Notes: a model not told the origin generated them from the sequence alone. Shown: positions 1 through 6,498, counted from the first letter of the stretch. The stretch: DNA of 7,190 bases from an uncultured Clostridia bacterium (GCA_946408865.1 CAMJTZ010000096.1:1-7190), one strand, 5' to 3'. Made by a program: numbers and translations.

Positions 1-684
1 ATCAACGCCCCCGCCGGCGCCTTTGCCGATACCGTACTGATGCCCGGAGACCCGATGCGTTCAAAAATGATCGCTGAAAAATTCCTGGAAAACGCCGAAC
101 TGGTCAACAATGTCCGCGGAATCCAGGGCTATACCGGCACCTATAAAGGAAAACGCGTTTCCGTCATGGCCAGCGGTATGGGCTGTCCTTCCATCGGAAT
201 TTATTCCTATGAGCTGTTCAAATTCTACGACGTGAAAAACATCATCCGCCTCGGCTCCGCCGGCGCCATGAACAAACATGTGCACCTGCGGGACATTGTC
301 ATCGCCATGAGCGCCTACAACAACTCCTCCTACCTGCAGCAGTTCGGATTCCACGGGGACAACGCCCCCTGCGCGGATTATGAGCTGCTTCACCGTGCGG
401 TGGAAACCGCGAAGGAGCTGAACCTGCCCTGGCACTGTGGACCGGTCTTCACCTCTGAGGCTTTCTACGGAGAAAGCGGCGACGTCAACGCCCTACGGAA
501 CCTGAACATCCTGGCCGTGGAAATGGAAGCGGCCGCGCTCTATATCAACGCGGCGCTCACCGGCAAGCATGCCCTGGCCATCTGCACCATCTCGGACAAT
601 ACCATCACCGGGGAGGAACTCTCCGCTGAAGACCGCCAGAACAGCTTCCTGGATATGATCCGCCTCGGCCTTGAGATTGCCTGA
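1..684 (+). CDS. deoD: Purine-nucleoside phosphorylase, DeoD type (5' end cut by window)
   Basis: The enzyme cleaves purine (deoxy)ribonucleosides with phosphate to a free base plus (deoxy)ribose-1-phosphate, in the cytoplasm. The reading frame is open from base 1 and begins INAPAGAFADTVLMPGDP, which matches the DeoD N-terminus from about residue 6, so only about five residues plus the start codon are missing. The visible part is 227 residues, close to the usual 230-240 of the hexameric bacterial family. Family motifs are the phosphate-binding MPGDPMR and RLGSAGAM, the ribose-binding VEMEAAA, and TISDN, whose Asp is the catalytic acid in E. coli DeoD, followed by the conserved Arg in AEDRQ. 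The ATG at 40 lies inside the MPGDP motif and is not the true start. The gene ends 17 bp before a hairpin terminator and converges on deoB, which handles its sugar-phosphate product. The family call is very secure. Confidence 0.96.
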   Translation: MNAPAGAFADTVLMPGDPMRSKMIAEKFLENAELVNNVRGIQGYTGTYKGKRVSVMASGMGCPSIGIYSYELFKFYDVKNIIRLGSAGAMNKHVHLRDIVIAMSAYNNSSYLQQFGFHGDNAPCADYELLHRAVETAKELNLPWHCGPVFTSEAFYGESGDVNALRNLNILAVEMEAAALYINAALTGKHALAICTISDNTITGEELSAEDRQNSFLDMIRLGLEIA

Positions 685-700
685 TCCCATCGTTCACAAG

Positions 701-726
701 AAATGGCTGCCTTCCGGCAGCCATTT
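701..726. terminator. Bidirectional hairpin terminator between deoD and deoB
   Basis: A perfect 11-bp stem (AAATGGCTGCC at 701-711 and GGCAGCCATTT at 716-726) closes a TTCC loop. It starts 17 bp after the deoD stop and lies 30 bp beyond the deoB stop. The A-rich and T-rich ends of the stem give a short U-rich tail on either strand, so it can serve both converging genes. The downstream U tract is weak (CATTATT on +, CTTGT on -), so efficiency is uncertain. Confidence 0.85.
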
Positions 727-755
727 CATTATTGAAGATATGAAGCATTAAAACA

Positions 756-1919
756 TCATTTGCGAAGCACGTCCGCGAAGGATACCGCATCGAACCGTTC
801 CGGCATCCCCAGCCAGTCCGCGCAGGTGGCCGCGATATCCGCGAAGGTGTCCCGCATGCCCAGGTCCACGCTCGCAGTCATTCCCGGGGTCCAGGCCAGG
901 ATCGGGATATTCTCCCGGGTATGGTCCGTGGAAATATCGCAGGGGTCGCAGCCGTGGTCCGCCGTGATAATCATCAGGTCCCCCGGATGCAGCAGGGCTT
1001 TCATTTCCTCCAGCCGGGCGTCAAATTCCTCCAGCGCGCCGGCAAAGCCCTCCGGATCGTTCCTGTGGCCGTATACAGAGTCCGTATCCACCAGGTTGGT
1101 GAAGCACAGCCCGTCGAAATCCGTTTTCATGAAGCGGACCAGTGCGTCCATACAGGCCGGGTTCCCTGCCGCATGATCGATCTTTGTCAGCCCCTCATGG
1201 GCAAAGATATCCTCAATCTTTCCGACGCCGATGGACTCCATGCCCGCTTCCATCACAGCCTGCGGCAGGGTGCGCCCGCAGGGCGGCATGGAGAAATCCC
1301 GCCGGTTCCCGGTGCGTTTGAAGCTTCCCGGCTGCCCCACAAAGGGACGGGCAATTACCCGGCCGACCCCCAGCTCGCCCTGCAGCATCTCCCGGGCAGT
1401 CCGACAGAATTCATACAGTTTCTCCGGCGGAAAAAGCTCCTCATGGCAGGCAATCTGGAAAACGCTGTCCCCGCTGGTATAGACGATGGGCGTACGGTCC
1501 CGCAGGTGCGCTTCGCCCAGCTCCTCAATGATGGCTGTGCCGGACGCGGGTTTGTTGCCGATGCATTTGTATCCGATGGCCTTCTCATAGGCTTCCATAA
1601 AGGATTTCGGGAACCCGTCCGGGAAAACTGGAAACGCACGGGTTACCCGCACGCCAGCGATTTCCCAGTGCCCGGAAGTGGTATCCTTGCCTTTGCTCAG
1701 TTCCCGGGCCCGGCCCCAGGCGCCTGCAACCGGCCTGCCCCATCTGTATCCGGTGGTTTCAATGTTGCCAAGCCCCATCCCTGCCATATTCGGCAGCTCC
1801 GGGCGGCAGGCCGCGATCACATGCCCCAGCGTATTGCTGCCGGCGTCACCGTATTCCGCCGCGTCCGCCGCTTCCCCGGCGCCAACCGCGTCCAGTACCG
1901 TCAGAAAAACCCTGCTCAT
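756..1919 (-). CDS. deoB: Phosphopentomutase
   Basis: The enzyme interconverts ribose-1-phosphate or deoxyribose-1-phosphate and the 5-phosphates in the cytoplasm, linking nucleoside breakdown to the pentose phosphate pathway. The 387 residues match the usual length of about 390-400 for this alkaline-phosphatase-superfamily enzyme. By comparison with the Bacillus cereus protein as I recall it, all metal and catalytic residues are present: Asp10 (LDAVGAGEA), the phosphorylated Thr80 (GKDTTSGHWE), Asp280 and His285 (DSVYGH), Asp321-His322 (TADHG) and His333 (TDHTRE). GNKPASGT (121-128) and ARPFVGQPG (190-198) are further family signatures. The ATG at 1919-1917 follows an AGGAGG site (1935-1930). 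The gene converges on deoD and diverges from udp, enclosed by the two phosphorylases whose products it consumes. Confidence 0.97.
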   Translation of the reverse strand: MSRVFLTVLDAVGAGEAADAAEYGDAGSNTLGHVIAACRPELPNMAGMGLGNIETTGYRWGRPVAGAWGRARELSKGKDTTSGHWEIAGVRVTRAFPVFPDGFPKSFMEAYEKAIGYKCIGNKPASGTAIIEELGEAHLRDRTPIVYTSGDSVFQIACHEELFPPEKLYEFCRTAREMLQGELGVGRVIARPFVGQPGSFKRTGNRRDFSMPPCGRTLPQAVMEAGMESIGVGKIEDIFAHEGLTKIDHAAGNPACMDALVRFMKTDFDGLCFTNLVDTDSVYGHRNDPEGFAGALEEFDARLEEMKALLHPGDLMIITADHGCDPCDISTDHTRENIPILAWTPGMTASVDLGMRDTFADIAATCADWLGMPERFDAVSFADVLRK

Positions 1920-1969
1920 ACGGTTTGCTCCTCCTGTGCGGTAAAATTGTTATCCGATTATGAAAAAAG

Positions 1970-1984
1970 CCTGTGTTTCACAGG
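1970..1984. promoter_or_regulatory. Palindrome at the predicted deoB transcription start (candidate operator)
   Basis: CCTGTG-TTT-CACAGG is a perfect 6-bp inverted repeat with a 3-bp centre. Read on the minus strand it is followed by CTTTTTT, so it looks like a small terminator or attenuator. However, the predicted deoB start lies at about 1981, inside the palindrome, so an RNA from that promoter would lack part of the first arm. I therefore favour a repressor operator overlapping +1. The regulator is not in the window. Confidence 0.45.
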
Positions 1985-1987
1985 AGA

Positions 1988-2016
1988 AGTATAGCAGAAT
2001 CCATCCCCGAACACAA
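1988..2016 (-). promoter_or_regulatory. Predicted deoB promoter
   Basis: On the minus strand, TTGTGT (2016-2011) and TATACT (1993-1988) are separated by 17 bp. A TGC just before the -10 gives an extended -10 element. The predicted start is near 1981, leaving a leader of about 60 nt before the deoB ATG. The spacer shares GGATG and other bases with the promoter of the small gene at 2937-3074. Confidence 0.6.
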
Positions 2017-2038
2017 GCAGTGTCCGCCCTGCGGGGCC

Positions 2039-2067
2039 TTTCGGAAGAGGACTTTCCGTGGTATAAT
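2039..2067 (+). promoter_or_regulatory. Predicted udp promoter with internal inverted repeat
   Basis: A perfect TATAAT (2062-2067) is preceded by TGG, giving an extended -10. The -35 region (TTTCGG, 2039-2044) is poor, so the extended -10 probably carries the promoter. The inverted repeat CGGAA (2042-2046) / TTCCG (2054-2058) sits in the -35/-10 spacer, where a repressor or activator could act. The predicted start is near 2074, about 30 nt before the udp ATG. Confidence 0.6.
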
Positions 2068-2071
2068 GGTT

Positions 2072-2102
2072 CCGGGAAAAAAACTGAACAGGGAGGTCCC
2101 GG
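2072..2102 (+). other. Possible leader stem enclosing the udp ribosome binding site
   Basis: CCGGGA (2072-2077) can pair with TCCCGG (2097-2102), placing the Shine-Dalgarno sequence GGGAGG (2091-2096) at the 3' edge of a 19-nt loop next to the stem. If transcription starts near 2074 the first arm would be partly missing, so the structure is doubtful. It is seen only as a pairing possibility. Confidence 0.25.
2091..2096 (+). promoter_or_regulatory. Ribosome binding site fixing the udp start
   Basis: GGGAGG lies 7 nt before the ATG at 2104. The in-frame ATG at 1960 would add 48 residues unrelated to the family and would place the start upstream of the TATAAT promoter, so 2104 is chosen. Confidence 0.85.
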
Positions 2103-2103
2103 C

Positions 2104-2883
2104 ATGGCAACCGTTTATTCACCCAATGAGGAATTCCACCTGAAAACTGTTCCCGGGGACGTGGGGCGTTACGTCCTGCTCTGCGGCGATCCCGCCCGCT
2201 GTGAAAAAATCGCCGCGTATTTCGATACCGCGGCTTTCGTGAAGTCCAACCGGGAATATACAATTTATACCGGTACACTGGAGGGAGAAAAAGTCAGCGT
2301 CTGCTCCACCGGTATCGGCAGTCCTTCCCTCGCCATCGCGGTGGAGGAACTGATCCATTGCGGCGCGGATACCTTCATCCGCATCGGCTCCGCCGGCGGC
2401 ATGGCCCCGGAAGTCCTGGGCGGCGATGTAGTCATCGCTTCCGGCGCAATCCGGATGGAGGGCACATCGAAGGAATATGCGCCGATAGAATATCCGGCTG
2501 TGGCGGATTACGGAATCGTGAACGCCCTGGCGGATGCCGCCGGGGAGGAAAAGGTCCCCTTCCATGTCGGTGTCCTGCATAACAAGGATAATTTCTACGG
2601 CCAGCATAATCCTGACTCCATGCCCGTCCGGGAGGAGCTGAAAGCCAAATGGAACGCTTTCGTGGAGTGCGGCGCCCTCGCCAGTGAAATGGAATCCTCC
2701 GCCCTCTTCATTATCTGCTCCGTCCGCAGGGCCCGTGCCGGCGCCCTGGTGCAGGTCTTTGCCAACCAGACCCGCCGGGCCATGGGGCTGGAAGATCCCA
2801 TGACGCTGGATACAGACCCGGCCATCCGTGTCGGCGTCCGGGGCCTGCGCAAACTGATCCTTCGGGATCGTGCCGGAAAATAA
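2104..2883 (+). CDS. udp: Uridine phosphorylase
   Basis: The enzyme splits uridine (and often deoxyuridine) with phosphate into uracil and (deoxy)ribose-1-phosphate in the cytoplasm. The protein is 259 residues, close to the roughly 253 of E. coli Udp. It has the NP-I fold signatures: LLCGDPARCEKIA (phosphate binding, Gly28 and Arg32), CSTGIGSPSLAIAVEEL (67-83), FIRIGSAGG (Arg93, Ser96), the uridine-phosphorylase-like APIEYPAVADY (126-136), and SEMESSALF (Glu195-Met196-Glu197). The base-pocket segment reads FYGQHNPDSMPV, not the E. coli FYPGQERYD, so Gln167 is kept while the uracil-contacting Arg of E. coli is not in the same place. I recall this GQH variant from Bacillota relatives, so another pyrimidine or broader nucleoside preference is possible. 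It diverges from deoB, whose substrate it makes. Confidence 0.92.
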   Translation: MATVYSPNEEFHLKTVPGDVGRYVLLCGDPARCEKIAAYFDTAAFVKSNREYTIYTGTLEGEKVSVCSTGIGSPSLAIAVEELIHCGADTFIRIGSAGGMAPEVLGGDVVIASGAIRMEGTSKEYAPIEYPAVADYGIVNALADAAGEEKVPFHVGVLHNKDNFYGQHNPDSMPVREELKAKWNAFVECGALASEMESSALFIICSVRRARAGALVQVFANQTRRAMGLEDPMTLDTDPAIRVGVRGLRKLILRDRAGK

Positions 2884-2893
2884 ATAAAGCTTT

Positions 2894-2933
2894 AAAAGCG
2901 AAAGGCGCATCCGCCGATGCGCCTTTCGCTTTT
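2894..2933. terminator. Strong bidirectional terminator after udp and the 45-residue gene
   Basis: A perfect 17-bp stem (2894-2910 with 2917-2933) closes a 6-nt loop, CCGCCG. The arms begin AAAAGCG and end CGCTTTT, so each strand has an A-run before and a T-run after the GC-rich core. It starts 10 bp after the udp stop and sits 3 bp beyond the stop of the minus-strand small gene, so it fits as a shared terminator for convergent transcription. Confidence 0.93.
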
Positions 2934-2936
2934 CAT

Positions 2937-3074
2937 TCAGGCAAAACGAATTTCATCCAGGGTGTAGCGGATAACCTCATCCACGTCATCCTCCTCCGCG
3001 GCAGCTGCTTCGGCCAGCCACGGATGTGATACCTCCCATGCGGAAGCCTGGTCCTCCCATTTCGTTTCTTCCAT
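2937..3074 (-). CDS. 45-residue acidic, tryptophan-rich small protein of unknown function
   Basis: I do not recognise this protein. The frame begins MEETKWEDQASAWEV, continues HPWLAEAAAAEEDDVDE and ends with the tail EVIRYTLDEIRFA. It has 14 Asp/Glu against 3 Lys/Arg, three Trp (6, 13, 19) and an alanine- and acid-rich likely helix in the middle. There is no signal peptide, membrane segment or Cys pair. Support for a real gene comes from signals, not homology: a promoter at 3120-3148, a GAGGGG ribosome site (3091-3086; 11 nt from the ATG, a little far), and a 17-bp hairpin terminator 3 bp after the stop. It follows the phosphodiester glycosidase gene in the same direction and no terminator separates them, so read-through is also possible. 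An adaptor, antirepressor or protein-binding peptide would fit its acidity, but that is a guess. Confidence 0.68.
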   Translation of the reverse strand: MEETKWEDQASAWEVSHPWLAEAAAAEEDDVDEVIRYTLDEIRFA

Positions 3075-3119
3075 GAATGCTCATTCCCCTCTTCACTTTT
3101 AGCTCAGCAGCCACAAGGG

Positions 3120-3148
3120 ATTGTACCTGCATTCATCCGGAAACACAA
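3120..3148 (-). promoter_or_regulatory. Predicted promoter of the 45-residue gene
   Basis: On the minus strand, TTGTGT (3148-3143) and TACAAT (3125-3120) are spaced by 17 bp. The predicted start is near 3113, about 40 nt before the ATG at 3074. Twenty of its 29 positions match the predicted deoB promoter, including the whole -35 and GGATG in the spacer. Confidence 0.58.
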
Positions 3149-3191
3149 TATCCAATCTGGTTTATTATTGCATTTTTGCTGCATCTTCACA

Positions 3192-4208
3192 TCAGTTCTG
3201 CGGAATCTCTGTCTTCCCGATCCCGATCAGCGAGGGGACGGAACGGACAAACCGGCGGTTCTGGAATCTGGCTTCCTTGTTCAGCATCTTCCCACGGAAC
3301 ATCAGCGCCATGGTATTTCCGCCGTCCAGGTTCAGCGCCTGCGTTACGCCCCGTTCCTTCATCATTTCCGCCACGCGCTGCAGCATCGTTCCGCGGCTGT
3401 CTTCCTCTTTTCGTCCCTGTACGGACAGCAGCAGATAGTGCCCCGGTTCGATCATGCCCAGGGCGTGGCGCGGCTCCAGATCCCGGTAATAGGAGGAATA
3501 CATCTTTTCGTCAATTTCTCCGTCCCGGATCAGGATCGGTCCGAAACTGAAGACGTTCAGCGCGCCCTTTTCCAGCAGTTCCTCCGCGGTATACTCCGTG
3601 CATTCACAAACTTCCAGGCGGCCGTCCGGATACTGGATCATCATGTCCAGATTCGGCAGATGTGAATTCCGCTTCCGGTTTGTCTTTCCGCTGATGATCC
3701 GGCCTTCACGGATAATGATCCCAACCGTCTGGTTGTTCTTCATCCGGTCCGCGTAGAAGTCATCCGTGAATCCCAGCACGAAGCCCTCATCCTGGGCAAT
3801 TTTATAAGGGAACTTATAGTTCCTGTCAGGATGGTCCGGATTCGTCATCACGGTGCGCAGCCGTTCCTCTCCCCGGGTCCGGATTTCTGTCTCAAACCAG
3901 ATCAGCGGAACAGACCTGTCCCGCTGCCGCCGGATCGTCACCTGCAGCGTCCCGCTCAGGTACATCCACAGTCCGCCTTCCTCATCCTCCCAGATAAACT
4001 CTCCGTCCGATACCAGGAAACCCTCCGCGTCCCGTTCCGGCGTCTCCGGCTCGCTGACCGGCGGTTCCGTCACCAGCGGCGGCCGCGTGGTCCTTGGTTT
4101 TTTTTCATCCGCTCCGGCATGCAGCGGAACAGTGAAAACCAGCAGCGCAAAAAGCGCGGCCGCTCTGCGAATCCGCGCTTTCACTGTCCTCAGGTCCGTA
4201 ACATTCAT
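3192..4208 (-). CDS. Exported phosphodiester glycosidase family protein (NAGPA/DUF2233 domain)
   Basis: The 338-residue protein starts with a signal peptide: basic KARIRR (10-15), hydrophobic core about 16-29, and probable cleavage after HAGA (30-33). A Pro/Thr/Glu-rich linker (about 38-58) follows, then a domain from about 95 to 332. Motifs typical of the NAGPA-like family are SFGPILIRDGE (221-231), EPRHALGMIEPGHY (245-258) and NLDGGNTMALMF (293-304), with the closing RSVPSLIGIG. Known members remove GlcNAc from phosphodiesters (mammalian uncovering enzyme) or occur near bacterial exopolysaccharide genes. The substrate here is unknown, but action outside the membrane on a wall or capsular glycan is a reasonable inference. 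The chosen ATG has AGGAGG 5 nt upstream; an in-frame ATG at 4250 would overlap the upstream gene and mask the signal peptide. It lies 13 bp behind the EAL gene and is probably co-transcribed with it. Confidence 0.85.
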   Translation of the reverse strand: MNVTDLRTVKARIRRAAALFALLVFTVPLHAGADEKKPRTTRPPLVTEPPVSEPETPERDAEGFLVSDGEFIWEDEEGGLWMYLSGTLQVTIRRQRDRSVPLIWFETEIRTRGEERLRTVMTNPDHPDRNYKFPYKIAQDEGFVLGFTDDFYADRMKNNQTVGIIIREGRIISGKTNRKRNSHLPNLDMMIQYPDGRLEVCECTEYTAEELLEKGALNVFSFGPILIRDGEIDEKMYSSYYRDLEPRHALGMIEPGHYLLLSVQGRKEEDSRGTMLQRVAEMMKERGVTQALNLDGGNTMALMFRGKMLNKEARFQNRRFVRSVPSLIGIGKTEIPQN

Positions 4209-4213
4209 TGCTG

Positions 4214-4219
4214 CCTCCT
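4214..4219 (-). promoter_or_regulatory. Ribosome binding site fixing the glycosidase start
   Basis: AGGAGG on the minus strand lies 5 nt before the ATG at 4208-4206 and begins 2 bp after the upstream stop codon (TAG, 4224-4222). It supports the 338-residue form and translational closeness of the two genes. Confidence 0.85.
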
Positions 4220-4221
4220 GC

Positions 4222-6498
4222 CTATCCTGCCATGCCGTACAGCTTCTCAAACTCTTCCAGCGGCATCGGTCGGGCGAAATAATAACCCTGGTACATCTGA
4301 CAGCCCATATCCTGCAGTTTCCCGTACTGTTCTTCCGTTTCCACGCCTTCAGTCAGGGAAGTGATCCCAAGCTCGCGGGCCAGCGCAATGATCTGCCTCA
4401 CAATCGTCTGTCCGCGACCGTTCGAATCCGTCTTCCGCAGGAAGGCCATATCAATCTTCAGTACGTCCACAGGCATGTCCTTCAGCATGTTCAGAGAAGA
4501 ATATCCGCTGCCAAAGTCATCCATCTCGATGATAAACCCGAAGCTGCGCAGGTCTTTCAGGATTTCCATCCTTTTTTCAACGTTACCCATCATCACCGTC
4601 TCGGTGATTTCAATCCGCAGCTTCTTTACGTCAATTCCATACTCCTGCACCATTTTTTTCAGTTCTCCGCCGACATCCAGAAACTGAAAATCCTTCGGGC
4701 TGATGTTGACGGAAATAAACCGGCTGTTTCCCCTTTCCTGCCATCGTTGCAGGATCCGGCAGCAGCTCCGCCAGATGAACAGATCCAGATCTGCAATCAT
4801 CCCGTTCCGTTCCAGAACGGGGATAAAGGATTCCGGTGGCCGCACACCTTCAATCGGATGAATCCAGCGGACCAGCGCTTCCGCGCCGACCGTTTCCCCG
4901 CTGCGGTCCACAATCGGCTGCAGCCAGGGATGGATCTGCCCGTTGGCCAGGGCATCCTTCAGCTCGTTGGTGATCCGCCGGTTCCGCAGAACCTGTTCCC
5001 GCATACTGTCCTCGTACCATGCGGTGATCGTATGTACCTGGTCCTTGATCGTGCTTACGGCCATATGCGCCCGGTCATACATGACGGAGATGTCAACGGT
5101 CCGGTCGGTGATCCTGTAAACGCCCAGGTGAATCAGAAGATGGTGAGTCGACGTCCCGTCATTCACCGGGAAATCCTCCAGCTTTTCTTCAACCCGCCGC
5201 TGGTTGAAGCCGCGCACCGGCAGGCATACGCCAAAGGTGTCACCGCCCACCCGGCCGCATACGCTCTTCTCCGGCAGGTCTTCCGCGACCCAGGAAGCTA
5301 CCCGCTGAAGGGCAAAATCCCCGAACGCGTAGCCGTATATATCATTGATCATCTTGAAATCGCTGATATCCGCGTACACAATCAGGAATTCCTCATCCGG
5401 ATAACCGTTCAGGAGTTCTTTTGTGCGTTCGTACAGATAATCCCGGTTGAACATTCCGGTCAGCTGATCGTGCCGGGCATTGTACAGCTGCCGCTCCATC
5501 TCCCGCTGCTCGTCCGTATCGTCCCGCACGCTGATGTAGAATCCGTTCATCCGCTGATGGTTGTCGATCAGCGGCCGCTTGGACAGCTGGCAGATATGCT
5601 CTCCGTCTTCCGTTTCCAGGATCACCTGGTCGCTCCAGCATTCCTCACCGGGATGCCGGTTCCCGAACTTTCTGTTCAGCTCGTTTCCGGCCCTGTACGT
5701 TTCTTCTTCCTTCAGGCCAAGCAGTTCCTGTCCGGCGCGGTTCATCCAGAGGCATTTCTGATTGGGGTCAAAAAAGTAGATCGCATCCCGCTGTTCTGAC
5801 ACAACGCCGCCCAGCATCCGGTCCAGAAGCCGCATAGGCCGGTAATACAGGGAGAAATAGAAAATCAGCAGTCCGAACACGCCGAATCCCAGCATGGAAC
5901 GATCGATCGGTGTTCCGGAAAAAATATAGGCCGTCTCCCAGGCGGTTACCAGAAGCGACGAAATAAGAATCACGGAATACCGTTCCGTCTGCAGCCGGGG
6001 AGAACGGATCACCTTGACGGTCAGGATGGCAATAATACCCGCCAGAATACCGTAATCCACAATCCGGTGGAATGTCTGGCCGGCCAATGGTTGCAGCTTG
6101 TAATAATCAAACCCTTCCACCTGGATCGGAATCAGTTCAAACGCGTGATGGTATACCGGATTCAGCAGCAGCTGAATCACATCCACCAGGAACAGCGAAT
6201 AAACCAGATTCCGCATCAGTATGCTCGGCCATTTAATCCGGCAGTATGTCATCGTAAAATGAAGCATGCCGGCAATGGCAAAATCCATGCCGAGATAATA
6301 TGTATACGCGCCGACTGTGGACATGAGCCGGTTCCCGCTCAGGATAATCACAGCGTTTCCGATCATCGGCAGGATCAGGCAGAGCAACATTAAACAGGCC
6401 GTCGGCCCCATTTTTTTGCCCGACCGCTTCGCGATCACTGAACAGACGCACACAACTGCTGTCAGAAACAGCAATGCAATTCCGAAAATGAGTCTCAA
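4222..6498 (-). CDS. Membrane c-di-GMP phosphodiesterase: 7TM-PAS-degenerate GGDEF-EAL
   Basis: The 758-residue protein is probably a sensor that degrades cyclic di-GMP at the inner face of the membrane. Residues 1-220 hold about seven hydrophobic segments (near 3-23, 32-53, 62-85, 93-113, 144-165, 173-193, 201-219), like the 7TM input region of some Clostridial histidine kinases. A PAS-like domain spans about 230-328. The GGDEF domain starts at HDQLTGMFNR (343-352), keeps DISDFKMIND (377-386), but its signature is GGDTF (418-422), with Thr for the catalytic Glu and no RxxD inhibitory site before it. The EAL domain (about 510-753) keeps every expected metal and catalytic residue: Glu540 (EAL), Asn598, Glu630, Glu633, Asp660-Asp661, Lys681, Glu717 and Gln737. 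I infer phosphodiesterase activity, with GGDEF perhaps only binding GTP. It starts with TTG and leads the group with the phosphodiester glycosidase. Confidence 0.93.
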   Translation of the reverse strand: MRLIFGIALLFLTAVVCVCSVIAKRSGKKMGPTACLMLLCLILPMIGNAVIILSGNRLMSTVGAYTYYLGMDFAIAGMLHFTMTYCRIKWPSILMRNLVYSLFLVDVIQLLLNPVYHHAFELIPIQVEGFDYYKLQPLAGQTFHRIVDYGILAGIIAILTVKVIRSPRLQTERYSVILISSLLVTAWETAYIFSGTPIDRSMLGFGVFGLLIFYFSLYYRPMRLLDRMLGGVVSEQRDAIYFFDPNQKCLWMNRAGQELLGLKEEETYRAGNELNRKFGNRHPGEECWSDQVILETEDGEHICQLSKRPLIDNHQRMNGFYISVRDDTDEQREMERQLYNARHDQLTGMFNRDYLYERTKELLNGYPDEEFLIVYADISDFKMINDIYGYAFGDFALQRVASWVAEDLPEKSVCGRVGGDTFGVCLPVRGFNQRRVEEKLEDFPVNDGTSTHHLLIHLGVYRITDRTVDISVMYDRAHMAVSTIKDQVHTITAWYEDSMREQVLRNRRITNELKDALANGQIHPWLQPIVDRSGETVGAEALVRWIHPIEGVRPPESFIPVLERNGMIADLDLFIWRSCCRILQRWQERGNSRFISVNISPKDFQFLDVGGELKKMVQEYGIDVKKLRIEITETVMMGNVEKRMEILKDLRSFGFIIEMDDFGSGYSSLNMLKDMPVDVLKIDMAFLRKTDSNGRGQTIVRQIIALARELGITSLTEGVETEEQYGKLQDMGCQMYQGYYFARPMPLEEFEKLYGMAG

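Noticed and set aside
921..1994. 357-codon plus-strand frame antisense to deoB
   Set aside because: Low-complexity composition, no recognisable motif and no start signals; it also runs through the deoB promoter. A GC-rich shadow frame.
1960..2103. Upstream in-frame extension of udp (48 codons)
   Set aside because: It would start before the TATAAT promoter and add unrelated residues; GGGAGG just before 2104 fixes the start.
2119..2910. 263-codon minus-strand frame antisense to udp
   Set aside because: It begins inside the bidirectional terminator, has no family motif, and lies opposite a clear uridine phosphorylase.
3160..3190. Possible terminator just after the phosphodiester glycosidase stop
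   Set aside because: Only a 4-bp TGCA pairing around an A-rich loop is available and no U-run follows; too weak to call.
3077..3665. Overlapping plus-strand frames of 105-165 codons
   Set aside because: Ser/Arg/His-rich shadow translations, mostly of the phosphodiester glycosidase gene and the gap after it, with no ribosome site or domain.
4209..4250. 14-residue N-terminal extension of the phosphodiester glycosidase
   Set aside because: It overlaps the EAL coding region, lacks a good ribosome site and places non-signal sequence before a clear signal peptide.
3853..5799. 648-codon open frame on the plus strand, antisense to the EAL gene
   Set aside because: It mirrors the codon pattern of the minus-strand gene, is rich in His, Pro, Arg and Gln with no domain motif, and has no ribosome site. 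The opposite strand encodes an unambiguous GGDEF-EAL protein.
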